From an uncultured Bacteroidales bacterium (GTDB lineage Bacteria; Bacteroidota; Bacteroidia; Bacteroidales; WCHB1-69), in contig CALECM010000048.1 in NCBI GenBank assembly GCA_937949745.1, positions 1 to 64,000 of the forward strand: DNA of 64,000 nt. The letters run 5' to 3'. Below the pieces are notes generated by a model that saw only the letters and a program-made list of their open reading frames with translations, searched no databases and was not told the origin of the DNA. Made by a program: the position numbers and the translations under genes. Below, one piece after another: positions 55,894 through 64,000 of the stretch (within the stretch, counting starts at the first letter, position 1; every line of letters begins with the position of its first letter).

Positions 55894-58800
55894 TTGACAC
55901 AGGAAAACAAGACTTCAACAAGCTATAATCCGGATCTTCTCCGATGCGGAATTGATATCGGCTCTACCAGTATCAAATGCGTATTGATAGATTCCGGTGG
56001 TAATGTATTATACCATAAATACACACGGCACCATGCCTCGATTCTTCCGGTATTGATGGAAATGTTGCTGGAAGCGTCTGCGGTTTGTAATGAACGTCCC
56101 GTGGAATTCATGTTCACGGGCTCTATCGGTATGGGCATCGCGGAGAGATTGGAATTACCTTTTAACCAGGAAGTCATATCTTCCATTAAATTCGTACAGG
56201 AAAAACATCCCGATATTAAAACTTTTATCGACATCGGCGGCGAAGACGCCAAGATGATTTTCTTTACGGCCGGACAGCAGCCCGATATCAGGATGAACGG
56301 CAGTTGTGCCGGTGGAACAGGCGCTTTCCTGGACCAGATGGCTTCCCTTTTAGCCATCCCCATGGAAGAACTGGACCAATACGCGGCCAAAGCCGAGACC
56401 ATTTATCCTATCGCTTCCCGTTGCGGCGTATTTTCCAAAACGGATATCCAGAACCTGGTAGCCCGCAACGTAAACAAAAACGATATTGTCGGTTCCATTT
56501 TTCACGCAGTCGCCTTACAGGTTATCACTTCCCTATCAAGAGGATATGAGGTGAGACCGAAATTATTTTTCTGTGGCGCTCCTTTCGCTTTCCTGACTTA
56601 TCTTAAAAAAGCATTCCTGCAATTATTACAGATAGGAGAAAGTGATATCGTTACCACCGAATATCCGGAACTGGTACCCGCATACGGAACCGCATTATCT
56701 GTTTCTCCGGCATCCACAGGAGGGCCGGTTAACAAGGTTATCGAAAAAGTAAAGAAACTACTGGAACATCCCGTAGTTTTCCAGGAAAACCAGCTTCTCC
56801 CCAGACTTTTCGAATCACAGGAGGAAAAAGATAGCTGGTTCTCACAAAATGTATCGGTTGAATTACCGGAAGTACCGATCGGCCAAAGCAAGAGTGAAGA
56901 ATTTTATATCGGAATAGATTCCGGTTCTACCACTACCAAGATCGTGATCATTAATGCGGAAAAGGAAATCGTTTTCCGTTATTACACAAAAAATGGCGGA
57001 GATGCCCTGGGATCTTTCAAAAAAGGAATACTGGAATTTAAGAATCTGGTCGAACAATCAGGGAAAAAAGCCGTTTTCGTCGGCTCAGCCGTAACAGGTT
57101 ACGGTGAGAATTTATTGAAAATCGCCTATAACCTTCACTACGGTATAGTGGAAACCATGGCCCATTATATCGCCGCCCGGTCCATCGATCCAGAAGTGAG
57201 TTTTATACTCGATATCGGAGGACAGGATATGAAAGCGATCTTTGTGGAACATGGCGCCATCCAGCGAATCGAAATCAACGAGGCATGTTCTTCCGGATGC
57301 GGTTCTTTTATCGAAGGATTCGCGGATATGCTCAATATGGCAGTAAGTGATTTCGCACTGATGGCGTGTCAGGCGCAAACACCCACAGACCTGGGAACCC
57401 GTTGCACGGTTTTCATGAATTCCAAAGTAAAACAGAGTTTACGGGAAGGTACGGACATTGAAGATATTGCGGCAGGGCTTTCCTATGCCGTGATCAAAAA
57501 CTGCCTGTTCAAGGTGTTGAAACTAAAAAGCACCCACGAACTGGGTGACCATATTGTAGTGCAGGGCGGGACTTTTAAGAATCCCTCCATTATCCGTTGC
57601 CTCGAAATACTGACGGAAAAAGAAGTAAGGGTTTCCAATATCCCGGAATTGATGGGAGCATACGGAGCTGCTCTATATGCCCTTGAACAATCCGGATTAA
57701 ATACCACCAAAAACTATACGCTGACCATTGACGAAGTATTGGATGTCAATACTTTCAAAACCGGCAATTTACAATGCAAAGGTTGTGAAAACCGGTGTAA
57801 TATCAGGAAATTTACGTTCTCTAACCAGCGCACCTATTATTCAGGTAATAAATGCGAACGGATTTTTTCCAACATGGAAGAAAAAGAAGAAAAAGGCGTT
57901 AATTTCCATGAAATTAAATATGAACGGCTATTCAACAGAAACCTTACTCTGGAAAATCCGCGTATGATTATAGGAATCCCCAGGGGATTGGTCATGTATG
58001 AAGATTATCCTTTCTGGCATACCTTACTGACGGAATGCAACATACAGCCGCTTCTATCGGGGGTCACAACCGTAGCGCAATATGAGAAAGGCGTAAAAAC
58101 GATCATGGCCGATAATATCTGTTTCCCGGCTAAACTGATGCACGGACATATCATGTATCTGATTAAAAAGAACGTGGATCGTATTCTTTATCCTTATAAT
58201 ATTTATGAAAGAAAAGAGGACCAGAAAGCGGTAAACAGTTATAATTGCCCTATTGTTACAGCCTATTCAGATGTAATAAACAGCGCTATTGAGACGGAAG
58301 AGCAGTATGGGATACCATTGGATTCACCGGTATTAAACTTCAATGATAAAGTATTGTTGAAGAAATCGCTGACCGAATATTTATCCCGGTTCGGAATCGA
58401 GAATTCAGTGATCAGGCAGGCCATCGGCAAGGCTATGGAAGTACAGTCGGAATTCGAACAATCCTTGTTTAAAACCAGCATGGAGTTATATGAAAAGGCT
58501 ATGGAAAAAGGAGAAACCGTAATTGTACTGGCGGGCCGGCCTTACCATATTGACCCTCTGATCCAACATAAGATTTCGGAAGCTATCGCCGATTTCGGCG
58601 TAACCGTGATCAATGAAGATATGGTCCGCTTTATTGAGAACTCCGTTTTCGATCAAACCGATTCCGTGACCCAATGGGCGTTCCCTAACCGTATCATGAA
58701 CGCGGCCAAATGGACAGCCGACCAGGGACCAAACGTTCATTTTGTCCAGCTTACCTCTTTCGGATGCGGTCCCGATGCCTTTATCAATGAAGAGATTAAA

Positions 58801-60177
58801 CAGATCTTACTGGCAAAGGGAAAAAACCTCACTTTACTGAAAGTGGATGATGTGAATAATATAGGATCTTTAAAACTCAGGATCCGTTCATTATTGGAAA
58901 GCAGTAAAAAAACTACGGAAGCCGTACCTAAACCTGCCATCCATACTCCCGTGTTTACCAATAAAGACCAGCACAGGAAGATTATAGCGCCTTATTTCGC
59001 CGAAGGATATTCGGAGCTTCTCCCGGCCCTGTTCAGGATCATGGGCATTGAACTCGTCAATCTGCCGCCCAGTAACGCTTCTTCCAATGAACTGGGACTT
59101 CAGTTTGCCAACAACGAAATCTGTTATCCGGCCACACTCGTGGTAGGTGACATTATGAAAGCCCTGCAATCGGGCAATTATAAATCGGATGAGATCGCCG
59201 TAGCCATTACCCAGACTGGCGGGCAATGCCGGGCCACTAATTATATTTCCATTATCAAAAAAGCCATGATCGCGGGCGGATACCATGACATTCCCGTAGT
59301 ATCGGTTTCTTTCGGCAGCGGGATTATCAACGAACAACCCGGTTTTAACCTCAAATGGTCGAAATGCATCCTGATCGCATACAATGCCATGCTATTTGTG
59401 GATGCCCTATCCAAACTCTATTATCCGGCGGCGGTACGTGAAAAAGAAAAGGGAAGCGCCAGAAGATTAAGGGACAAATACCTGGAACTGGCACAGCCTT
59501 TTATCGAAAAACGTGACCGTAAAGGCCTCCTGAAACTTCTTGACCGAGCCATCGACGAATTTATTTCTATCTTAGATCCGAAAATTGACGCACCTGTAAT
59601 CGGAGTGGTGGGCGAGATCTATGTCAAATATAATTCTTTCAGCCACAAAAACGTAGTGGACTGGCTGATCGACCAGGGTATCGAAGTGGTCGCCCCGTCC
59701 ATGTATAACTTTATGATGGCTGAATTTGTCAATAACCAGATCAAAAAGCAGAAGAACATGACCCGGCTGGGAATGCCGCTGTTCGTATCGGATATGATCT
59801 TCTCCTTATCCAAACGGTTCTCACAGAAATATGACGAAACATGCGCACGCTATCCTTTTTACCGACCGTTTTCCGATCTGGAAAAAGATGCCGCGAACGC
59901 CTCCAAGATCATAAACCTCGCGGCCCAATTCGGCGAAGGGTGGCTGATCCCCGCCGAGATCGCCGGTTTTGCCGAGCAGGGTATCAATAACGCCATCAGT
60001 CTCCAGCCTTTCGGATGTATAGCCAATCATGTTATCTCCAAAGGTATCGAAAAGAAGATTAAAAAAAGTTATCCTAAAATGAACCTGCTTTTCTTAGATT
60101 TCGACGGAGGTACCAGTGAAGCCAATGTATTGAACCGGTTGCATTTTATGATTGACGGCTGCCGGAAAAAAGTCTGA
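55894..60177 (+). CDS. Giant acyl-CoA dehydratase activase/HgdB-like fusion protein
   Basis: 1427 residues. The start is TTG at 55894, supported by AGGGG about 10 bp upstream; an ATG at 55875 is out of frame. Two BcrAD/BadFG-type ATPase modules: the first (about 12-290) has DIGSTSIKCVL, GGEDAKM and the cluster-Cys motif NGSCAGGTGAF; the second (about 335-590) has DSGSTTTKIV, DIGGQDMK and ACSSGCGSF. A Cys-rich DUF2229-like segment follows (about 640-900, with CKGCENRCNI), then a region like the HgdB dehydratase partner (about 900-1427). It belongs to the large activase-related proteins of anaerobes. No separate HgdA/HgdB genes are nearby, so its substrate is unknown. Confidence 0.92.
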   Translation: MTQENKTSTSYNPDLLRCGIDIGSTSIKCVLIDSGGNVLYHKYTRHHASILPVLMEMLLEASAVCNERPVEFMFTGSIGMGIAERLELPFNQEVISSIKFVQEKHPDIKTFIDIGGEDAKMIFFTAGQQPDIRMNGSCAGGTGAFLDQMASLLAIPMEELDQYAAKAETIYPIASRCGVFSKTDIQNLVARNVNKNDIVGSIFHAVALQVITSLSRGYEVRPKLFFCGAPFAFLTYLKKAFLQLLQIGESDIVTTEYPELVPAYGTALSVSPASTGGPVNKVIEKVKKLLEHPVVFQENQLLPRLFESQEEKDSWFSQNVSVELPEVPIGQSKSEEFYIGIDSGSTTTKIVIINAEKEIVFRYYTKNGGDALGSFKKGILEFKNLVEQSGKKAVFVGSAVTGYGENLLKIAYNLHYGIVETMAHYIAARSIDPEVSFILDIGGQDMKAIFVEHGAIQRIEINEACSSGCGSFIEGFADMLNMAVSDFALMACQAQTPTDLGTRCTVFMNSKVKQSLREGTDIEDIAAGLSYAVIKNCLFKVLKLKSTHELGDHIVVQGGTFKNPSIIRCLEILTEKEVRVSNIPELMGAYGAALYALEQSGLNTTKNYTLTIDEVLDVNTFKTGNLQCKGCENRCNIRKFTFSNQRTYYSGNKCERIFSNMEEKEEKGVNFHEIKYERLFNRNLTLENPRMIIGIPRGLVMYEDYPFWHTLLTECNIQPLLSGVTTVAQYEKGVKTIMADNICFPAKLMHGHIMYLIKKNVDRILYPYNIYERKEDQKAVNSYNCPIVTAYSDVINSAIETEEQYGIPLDSPVLNFNDKVLLKKSLTEYLSRFGIENSVIRQAIGKAMEVQSEFEQSLFKTSMELYEKAMEKGETVIVLAGRPYHIDPLIQHKISEAIADFGVTVINEDMVRFIENSVFDQTDSVTQWAFPNRIMNAAKWTADQGPNVHFVQLTSFGCGPDAFINEEIKQILLAKGKNLTLLKVDDVNNIGSLKLRIRSLLESSKKTTEAVPKPAIHTPVFTNKDQHRKIIAPYFAEGYSELLPALFRIMGIELVNLPPSNASSNELGLQFANNEICYPATLVVGDIMKALQSGNYKSDEIAVAITQTGGQCRATNYISIIKKAMIAGGYHDIPVVSVSFGSGIINEQPGFNLKWSKCILIAYNAMLFVDALSKLYYPAAVREKEKGSARRLRDKYLELAQPFIEKRDRKGLLKLLDRAIDEFISILDPKIDAPVIGVVGEIYVKYNSFSHKNVVDWLIDQGIEVVAPSMYNFMMAEFVNNQIKKQKNMTRLGMPLFVSDMIFSLSKRFSQKYDETCARYPFYRPFSDLEKDAANASKIINLAAQFGEGWLIPAEIAGFAEQGINNAISLQPFGCIANHVISKGIEKKIKKSYPKMNLLFLDFDGGTSEANVLNRLHFMIDGCRKKV

Positions 60178-60270
60178 TTTTTTAACATATTCATCTATTA
60201 TAGTTAATTAATTATAAATAAATTACCGGTTCCCGCTCTCCTTTATGGATGGCGATTAGCAAATTTTCTT

Positions 60271-60278
60271 TATCTTTG
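60271..60278 (+). promoter_or_regulatory. -7 box for DksA-like/lspA operon
   Basis: Plus-strand TATCTTTG, an exact TAnnTTTG match, 31 bp before the ATG at 60310. Confidence 0.5.
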
Positions 60279-60309
60279 CACCCAGATTATGCAACAAAAT
60301 ATTATAGTT

Positions 60310-60708
60310 ATGGAAGAAAACACTGAAAAAAAGGTTAGCGTTGTAAGATATTCTGATGAAGAATTAGAAGAATTCCGCATATTGATAGAATCCAAGATAG
60401 AAGAAGCCAAAAACGGTATGGGCGTTTATTTGGACGCTTATAACAATTCAGGAAACGATACAATGGATACCTCTCCCACATTTAAAATACTGGAAGAAGG
60501 CAACCAGGTATTATCCAAAGAAGAGAACAGCCGTCTGGCCGCGCGTCTGGATAAATATATCAAAAATCTGGAAGCCGCTCTGATCCGTATTGAAAATAAA
60601 ACATACGGTGTTTGCAGGGCAACCGGAAAACTGATCCCGAAAGAACGTTTGAGAAGCGTTCCACATGCCACCCTGAGTTTCGATGCCAAGGTCAACGAAA
60701 AAAAATAA
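60310..60708 (+). CDS. TraR/DksA-family protein with degenerate zinc finger
   Basis: 132 residues from the ATG at 60310 (MEENTEKK); an upstream ATG at 60289 is in frame but follows the promoter closely. A coiled coil (about 20-95) precedes a finger-like end YGVCRATGKLIPKERL...VPHATL. Where DksA has CX2C and a second CX2C, only one Cys remains, so zinc binding is doubtful; this pattern is typical of Bacteroidota. It may bind RNA polymerase. It is 3 bp upstream of lspA. Confidence 0.9.
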   Translation: MEENTEKKVSVVRYSDEELEEFRILIESKIEEAKNGMGVYLDAYNNSGNDTMDTSPTFKILEEGNQVLSKEENSRLAARLDKYIKNLEAALIRIENKTYGVCRATGKLIPKERLRSVPHATLSFDAKVNEKK

Positions 60709-60711
60709 ATT

Positions 60712-61377
60712 GTGAAAAGACGCAAACTCACGATACTATTTATTGCTGTTGTCGTCATTCTTATAATTTTTGATCAGGTACTTAAAATCTGGGTGAAAAC
60801 CCACATGACCCTCGGAGAAAATATTGCATTATTAGGAAACTGGTTCAACCTTTATTTTATAGAAAACGAAGGTATGGCTTTTGGGATTTCCTTTGGGGAA
60901 AAAGCCGGGAAGTTGTTGCTTTCACTGGTACGTTTAGGTATTGCCGGATTCCTGATCTATTATGTCTTCAAGCTCATTCGCAGAAACCGGACCGATACAC
61001 TTGTAGTGATCATTTTCTCGCTTATCATTGCCGGTGCTTTAGGGAATATCATAGACAGCTGTTTTTACGGGCTTATTTTCAGTGAAAGCACCTGGGATAG
61101 CGTGGCTGTGGCATTTCCTCCTGAGGGAGGATATGGAAATCTCTTCTTCGGAAAAGTAGTGGATATGTTCTACGTAAGACTTTTCCTGATCCCGGAATGG
61201 TTCCCGTTATGGGGCGGATCTTATTTTTTTCCGGCCATTTTTAATATTGCCGATTCCTGTGTCACCGTAGGATTAGTGTTATTGCTGATTTTCAACAAAA
61301 GGATCTTTACGGAAAAGAAAACAGAAGAAGAAACGGTCTCCACCCGGGAAGAAACGAATGGACAACAACCGGGTTGA
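60712..61377 (+). CDS. lspA: Lipoprotein signal peptidase (LspA)
   Basis: 221 residues from a GTG at 60712, with no nearby ATG. Four membrane segments. The catalytic Asp pair is in GNIIDSCFYG and GKVVDMFYVRLF, with the Bacteroidota insertion between them. It cleaves the signal peptide of prolipoproteins after lipidation, consistent with the many lipoproteins in this window. The gene lies 3 bp after the DksA-like gene and is followed by a terminator at 61410-61433. Confidence 0.96.
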   Translation: MKRRKLTILFIAVVVILIIFDQVLKIWVKTHMTLGENIALLGNWFNLYFIENEGMAFGISFGEKAGKLLLSLVRLGIAGFLIYYVFKLIRRNRTDTLVVIIFSLIIAGALGNIIDSCFYGLIFSESTWDSVAVAFPPEGGYGNLFFGKVVDMFYVRLFLIPEWFPLWGGSYFFPAIFNIADSCVTVGLVLLLIFNKRIFTEKKTEEETVSTREETNGQQPG

Positions 61378-61409
61378 TTCTTTTTCCAACAATTAAAATT
61401 CTTTAAAAG

Positions 61410-61433
61410 TCGATAGGAATAGATCACTATCGA
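61410..61433 (+). terminator. Rho-independent terminator after lspA
   Basis: Stem TCGATAG with CTATCGA, 10-nt loop, followed by TTTGCTTTTTTATG, 32 bp after the stop. Confidence 0.75.
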
Positions 61434-61447
61434 TTTGCTTTTTTATG

Positions 61448-61455
61448 TAGTTTTG
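61448..61455 (+). promoter_or_regulatory. -7 box for SDR gene
   Basis: TAGTTTTG, an exact TAnnTTTG match, 18 bp before the ATG at 61474. Confidence 0.45.
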
Positions 61456-61473
61456 CATACTCATTAAAAATAA

Positions 61474-62241
61474 ATGCGTATGACAAAAACAGTGATGATT
61501 ACGGGAGCTAACAGTGGTTTTGGCAAAGCGATAGCCCTTAACCTGAGTAAACATGGTTTTAACCTGATACTGACCGCAAGAAGCGAAGAGAAACTTAAAC
61601 CGGTCATGGATGAGATTCGGAAGATGTCGGGTTCTAAAATATTCCCGTTATATTTTGATGTCCGGGATTACGCAGCCTGTGAAACCGCTATCCGGTCTGT
61701 TCCCGAAGAATTCAGCACGATAGATATATTGATCAATAACGCGGGGCTTTCCCGTGAAATCAAAACCCTCGACCAGGGCGACCTGGACGACTGGAATGAG
61801 ATGATCGACACCAATGTAAAAGGAGTATTGCACATAACCAGGCTGGTCTCTCCGTCCATGGTAGCCCGGAAAAGCGGCCATATCGTCAATATAGGTTCTA
61901 TTGCAAGCCACGAAGTCTACAAGGGAGGAGGTGTATATTGTGCTTCCAAACACGCGTTGTGGGCCTTAACACAAAGCATGCGCACGGACTTCCTTGAACA
62001 TCATATCAGGGTGACCCAGATTTCACCCGGCGCGGCCGAAACCAATTTTTCCATTACCCGTTTCCATGGCGATGAAGAAAGAGCCTCCAAAGTATATGAA
62101 GGGTATATACCTTTATCGGCGGACGATGTAGCGGAAGTGGTTGAATTTGCCGTTACCCGTCCTTCCCATGTCTGCCTCAATGATATCGTGATGACCCCTA
62201 CCGCCCAGTTTAACGGCGTGATCGTAAGGGATAATCAATAG
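61474..62241 (+). CDS. Short-chain dehydrogenase/reductase (YdfG-like)
   Basis: 255 residues. The cofactor motif is GANSGFGK near the N-terminus (ASN at 10-12), then NNAG and the catalytic YXXXK (YCASK). The sequence is like YdfG, an NADP-dependent 3-hydroxy acid (allo-threonine, serine) dehydrogenase, but substrate cannot be assigned. ATG at 61474, or MTKTVM at 61480. Single gene with its own promoter. Confidence 0.92.
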   Translation: MRMTKTVMITGANSGFGKAIALNLSKHGFNLILTARSEEKLKPVMDEIRKMSGSKIFPLYFDVRDYAACETAIRSVPEEFSTIDILINNAGLSREIKTLDQGDLDDWNEMIDTNVKGVLHITRLVSPSMVARKSGHIVNIGSIASHEVYKGGGVYCASKHALWALTQSMRTDFLEHHIRVTQISPGAAETNFSITRFHGDEERASKVYEGYIPLSADDVAEVVEFAVTRPSHVCLNDIVMTPTAQFNGVIVRDNQ

Positions 62242-62330
62242 AGATATTTTGTATTCCGGATATTCTATGTAAAATATATAATATCCAGGATAATCCCAAA
62301 ACCTTTAAGCCAATTTATAAACCATAACTC

Positions 62331-63509
62331 ATGCAAAAATATCTTTCTGAAAATTTCTACAAATACATAGCCGGCACCTCCAATGAGCCTATGGGTATTG
62401 AGATTGAGAATACCAAAGGAATGTATATCAATACTACAGGTGGAAAACAATACCTTGATATGATCGCAGGCATTTCCGTTTGTAACATGGGACATTCCCA
62501 TCCGGCCATTATAGAAGCGGTGAAAAAGCAGGTGGATAAATATATGCATGTGATGGTTTACGGGGAATTGATCCAGGAGCCGCAGGTGGAAATGGCCCAT
62601 CTGCTTGGAGAAAACCTACCGGAAAAACTATCTTCCGTTTACTTTGTCAATTCCGGAGCGGAAGCCGTAGAAGGCGGTCTGAAGCTGGCGAAAAGGATCA
62701 CAGGAAGGAAAGAGATCATCCATTGCCGGAATTCATATCACGGATGCACACAGGGCGCCATGAGCGTCATGGGATCCGATAGCTTTAAAGCCCCGTTCCA
62801 GCCTCTTCTTCCCGACACCAAAGCCATCCGCTTCGGCGTTACGGAAGACCTGGAAATGATCACGGATAAAACCGCTTGCTTCATCGTGGAACCCGTACAG
62901 GGAGAAGCCGGCATACGGATAGCTTCCGGAGAATACTGGAAAGCGGTGAGAGAACGTTGTAACGAAACCGGAACTCTACTTATTTTCGACGAGATTCAAA
63001 CCGGAATGGGACGTACAGGGAAATTATTCTGTTTCGAACACTACGGGATTATTCCTGACATATTATTACTTGCCAAAGCATTAGGAGGCGGATTGCCTCT
63101 GGGAGCTTTTATTTCTTCAAAAGAAAACATGCAGTTTCTGACCCATGACCCGGCTTTAGGCCATATGACCACTTTCGGAGGGCATCCGGTCAGTTGTGCC
63201 GCTGCCGTAGCTCATTTTAAACTTCTGCTGGAAGGGAAATTCTGGGAAAAAGCCGAACATTATGGCGCGATACTGGAAAAAGAAATCCTCAGCATAGACG
63301 GTATCCGGGAAATAAGAAGGAAAGGACTTATGATGGCTGCGGATTTTGGCGATGAAACCAAAAACATACTGACTTACAAAAAATGGCTTGACAAGGGCAT
63401 CTTTACGGATTGGTTCCTGTTTTGCAATACGGCCTTACGTATCGCTCCGCCTTTGATTATCACGGATAAAGAGATCATGGAATTTAAAAACAGGATCGGC
63501 GCATCTTAA
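62331..63509 (+). CDS. Class III PLP-dependent aminotransferase
   Basis: 392 residues. Has VNSGAEAVEGGLKLAK, IFDEIQTGMGRTGK and the PLP-lysine in LLAKALGGGLPLG, typical of class III (acetylornithine/4-aminobutyrate-type) aminotransferases. The exact substrate is not clear; ornithine, lysine or other omega-amines are possible. It begins 89 bp after the SDR gene and precedes an MBL-fold gene. Confidence 0.93.
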   Translation: MQKYLSENFYKYIAGTSNEPMGIEIENTKGMYINTTGGKQYLDMIAGISVCNMGHSHPAIIEAVKKQVDKYMHVMVYGELIQEPQVEMAHLLGENLPEKLSSVYFVNSGAEAVEGGLKLAKRITGRKEIIHCRNSYHGCTQGAMSVMGSDSFKAPFQPLLPDTKAIRFGVTEDLEMITDKTACFIVEPVQGEAGIRIASGEYWKAVRERCNETGTLLIFDEIQTGMGRTGKLFCFEHYGIIPDILLLAKALGGGLPLGAFISSKENMQFLTHDPALGHMTTFGGHPVSCAAAVAHFKLLLEGKFWEKAEHYGAILEKEILSIDGIREIRRKGLMMAADFGDETKNILTYKKWLDKGIFTDWFLFCNTALRIAPPLIITDKEIMEFKNRIGAS

Positions 63510-63541
63510 AACTCACTTTAAATACCAATAAATAAACTACC

Positions 63542-64000
63542 ATGAAAATAAAATTTTTAGGCGCTACCACGGAAGTAACGGGTAGCAAATTCTTACTTAC
63601 TACTGACAAAGGCGAAAACATACTGCTCGATTGCGGGATGTACCAGGGCAAAGGACTTGAGACCGACGCCATGAACCGCGATCTGGGCTTTGACCCGAAA
63701 GATATACATTATCTGGTATTATCACATGCCCATATCGATCATTCCGGATTAATCCCCTATATCTATAAAATGGGATTCAGGGGGATTGTTTTCTGTACGC
63801 CGGCCACCCGTGACCTCTGTTCCATCATGTTACCGGATTCGGGTAAAATACAGGAAGCCGATACCCGGCAATTTAACAAGAAAAGAGCCAAACAGAACCT
63901 TCCGCCGGTCGAACCCATTTATACGATCCACGATGCGGTATCCTGCATGCGCCATTTCATCAGTATTCCTTTTGAATTACCCTTTAATATTACCCCTGAT
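63542..64000 (+). CDS. MBL-fold hydrolase, CPSF/RNA-processing type (partial)
   Basis: Runs off the window; the first 153 residues are seen, starting MKIKFLGATTEVTGSKFLL. The metal-binding HAHIDHSG is present at about 60-67 (LVLSHAHIDHSG). Its CPSF-like beginning resembles the beta-CASP/RNA-processing metallo-hydrolases. The remainder, including the beta-CASP domain, lies outside. Confidence 0.88.
   Translation, partial: MKIKFLGATTEVTGSKFLLTTDKGENILLDCGMYQGKGLETDAMNRDLGFDPKDIHYLVLSHAHIDHSGLIPYIYKMGFRGIVFCTPATRDLCSIMLPDSGKIQEADTRQFNKKRAKQNLPPVEPIYTIHDAVSCMRHFISIPFELPFNITPD

Overview
The window looks like a chromosomal segment from a Bacteroidota bacterium, most likely order Bacteroidales. The support is: several type IX secretion (T9SS) C-terminal sorting domains, a PG0541-family transporter-associated protein, the Bacteroidales-type DksA-like protein with a degenerate zinc finger, DUF5687, DUF2461 and TIGR02757 proteins, and repeated TAnnTTTG (-7 type) promoter boxes, which are the signature of the Bacteroidota sigma factor. 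I cannot assign a genus from sequence alone. No rRNA, tRNA, CRISPR array, integrase or intact insertion sequence was seen. Layout: 1-7 kb (minus) is a surface or toxin-like locus with a small T9SS protein carrying one YD-type repeat, a 1982-residue SpvB/FG-GAP/RHS protein ending in a putative zinc-metallopeptidase tail (HEYGH), and a small downstream protein that is an immunity candidate. 7.3-16.5 kb (minus) is an orphan lipoprotein followed by one long operon: TetR regulator, TolC, periplasmic adaptor, RND pump, PG0541 protein, STM3941 protein and esterase. 16.8-21.7 kb (plus) holds an AraC regulator, a DUF5687 permease with its ATPase, a possible 47-residue ORF, and a radical SAM enzyme coupled to an odd Cys-cluster/membrane/acidic-tail protein. 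A degraded T9SS sorting-domain relic follows. 22.2-24.7 kb holds two tandem paralogous Gpi18-like membrane glycosyltransferases. 24.8-28.8 kb is a LytS/LytTR two-component pair divergent from a T9SS protein and a DUF2807 lipoprotein. 29.2-35.8 kb is a 2188-residue secreted adhesin-like protein with a C-terminal FISUMP domain. 36-42 kb is mixed housekeeping and unknown genes (DEAD-box helicase, DUF2945, TIGR02757, DUF2461, an Ig-like secreted protein) with a dispersed intergenic repeat family. 42-47 kb has a pyruvate oxidase-like ThDP enzyme, a DUF2271 lipoprotein, a YwqK/MORN protein and AroB. 47-50.5 kb has a LutA-like CCG protein and ClpC. 51-55.8 kb is a complete HlyD-ABC-ABC-permease-permease exporter operon. 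55.9-60.2 kb is a giant acyl-CoA dehydratase activase fusion. 60.3-64 kb has DksA-like, LspA, an SDR, a class III aminotransferase and a truncated MBL-fold hydrolase. How the genes work together: two complete envelope export systems (RND tripartite and YbhGFSR-like ABC) each sit in compact operons. Secreted T9SS and adhesin proteins are scattered, one group next to its own LytTR system. The most promising unexplained unit is the 17.9-21.7 kb transporter, radical SAM and Cys-rich protein cluster. The second is the RHS metallopeptidase locus at the left edge.
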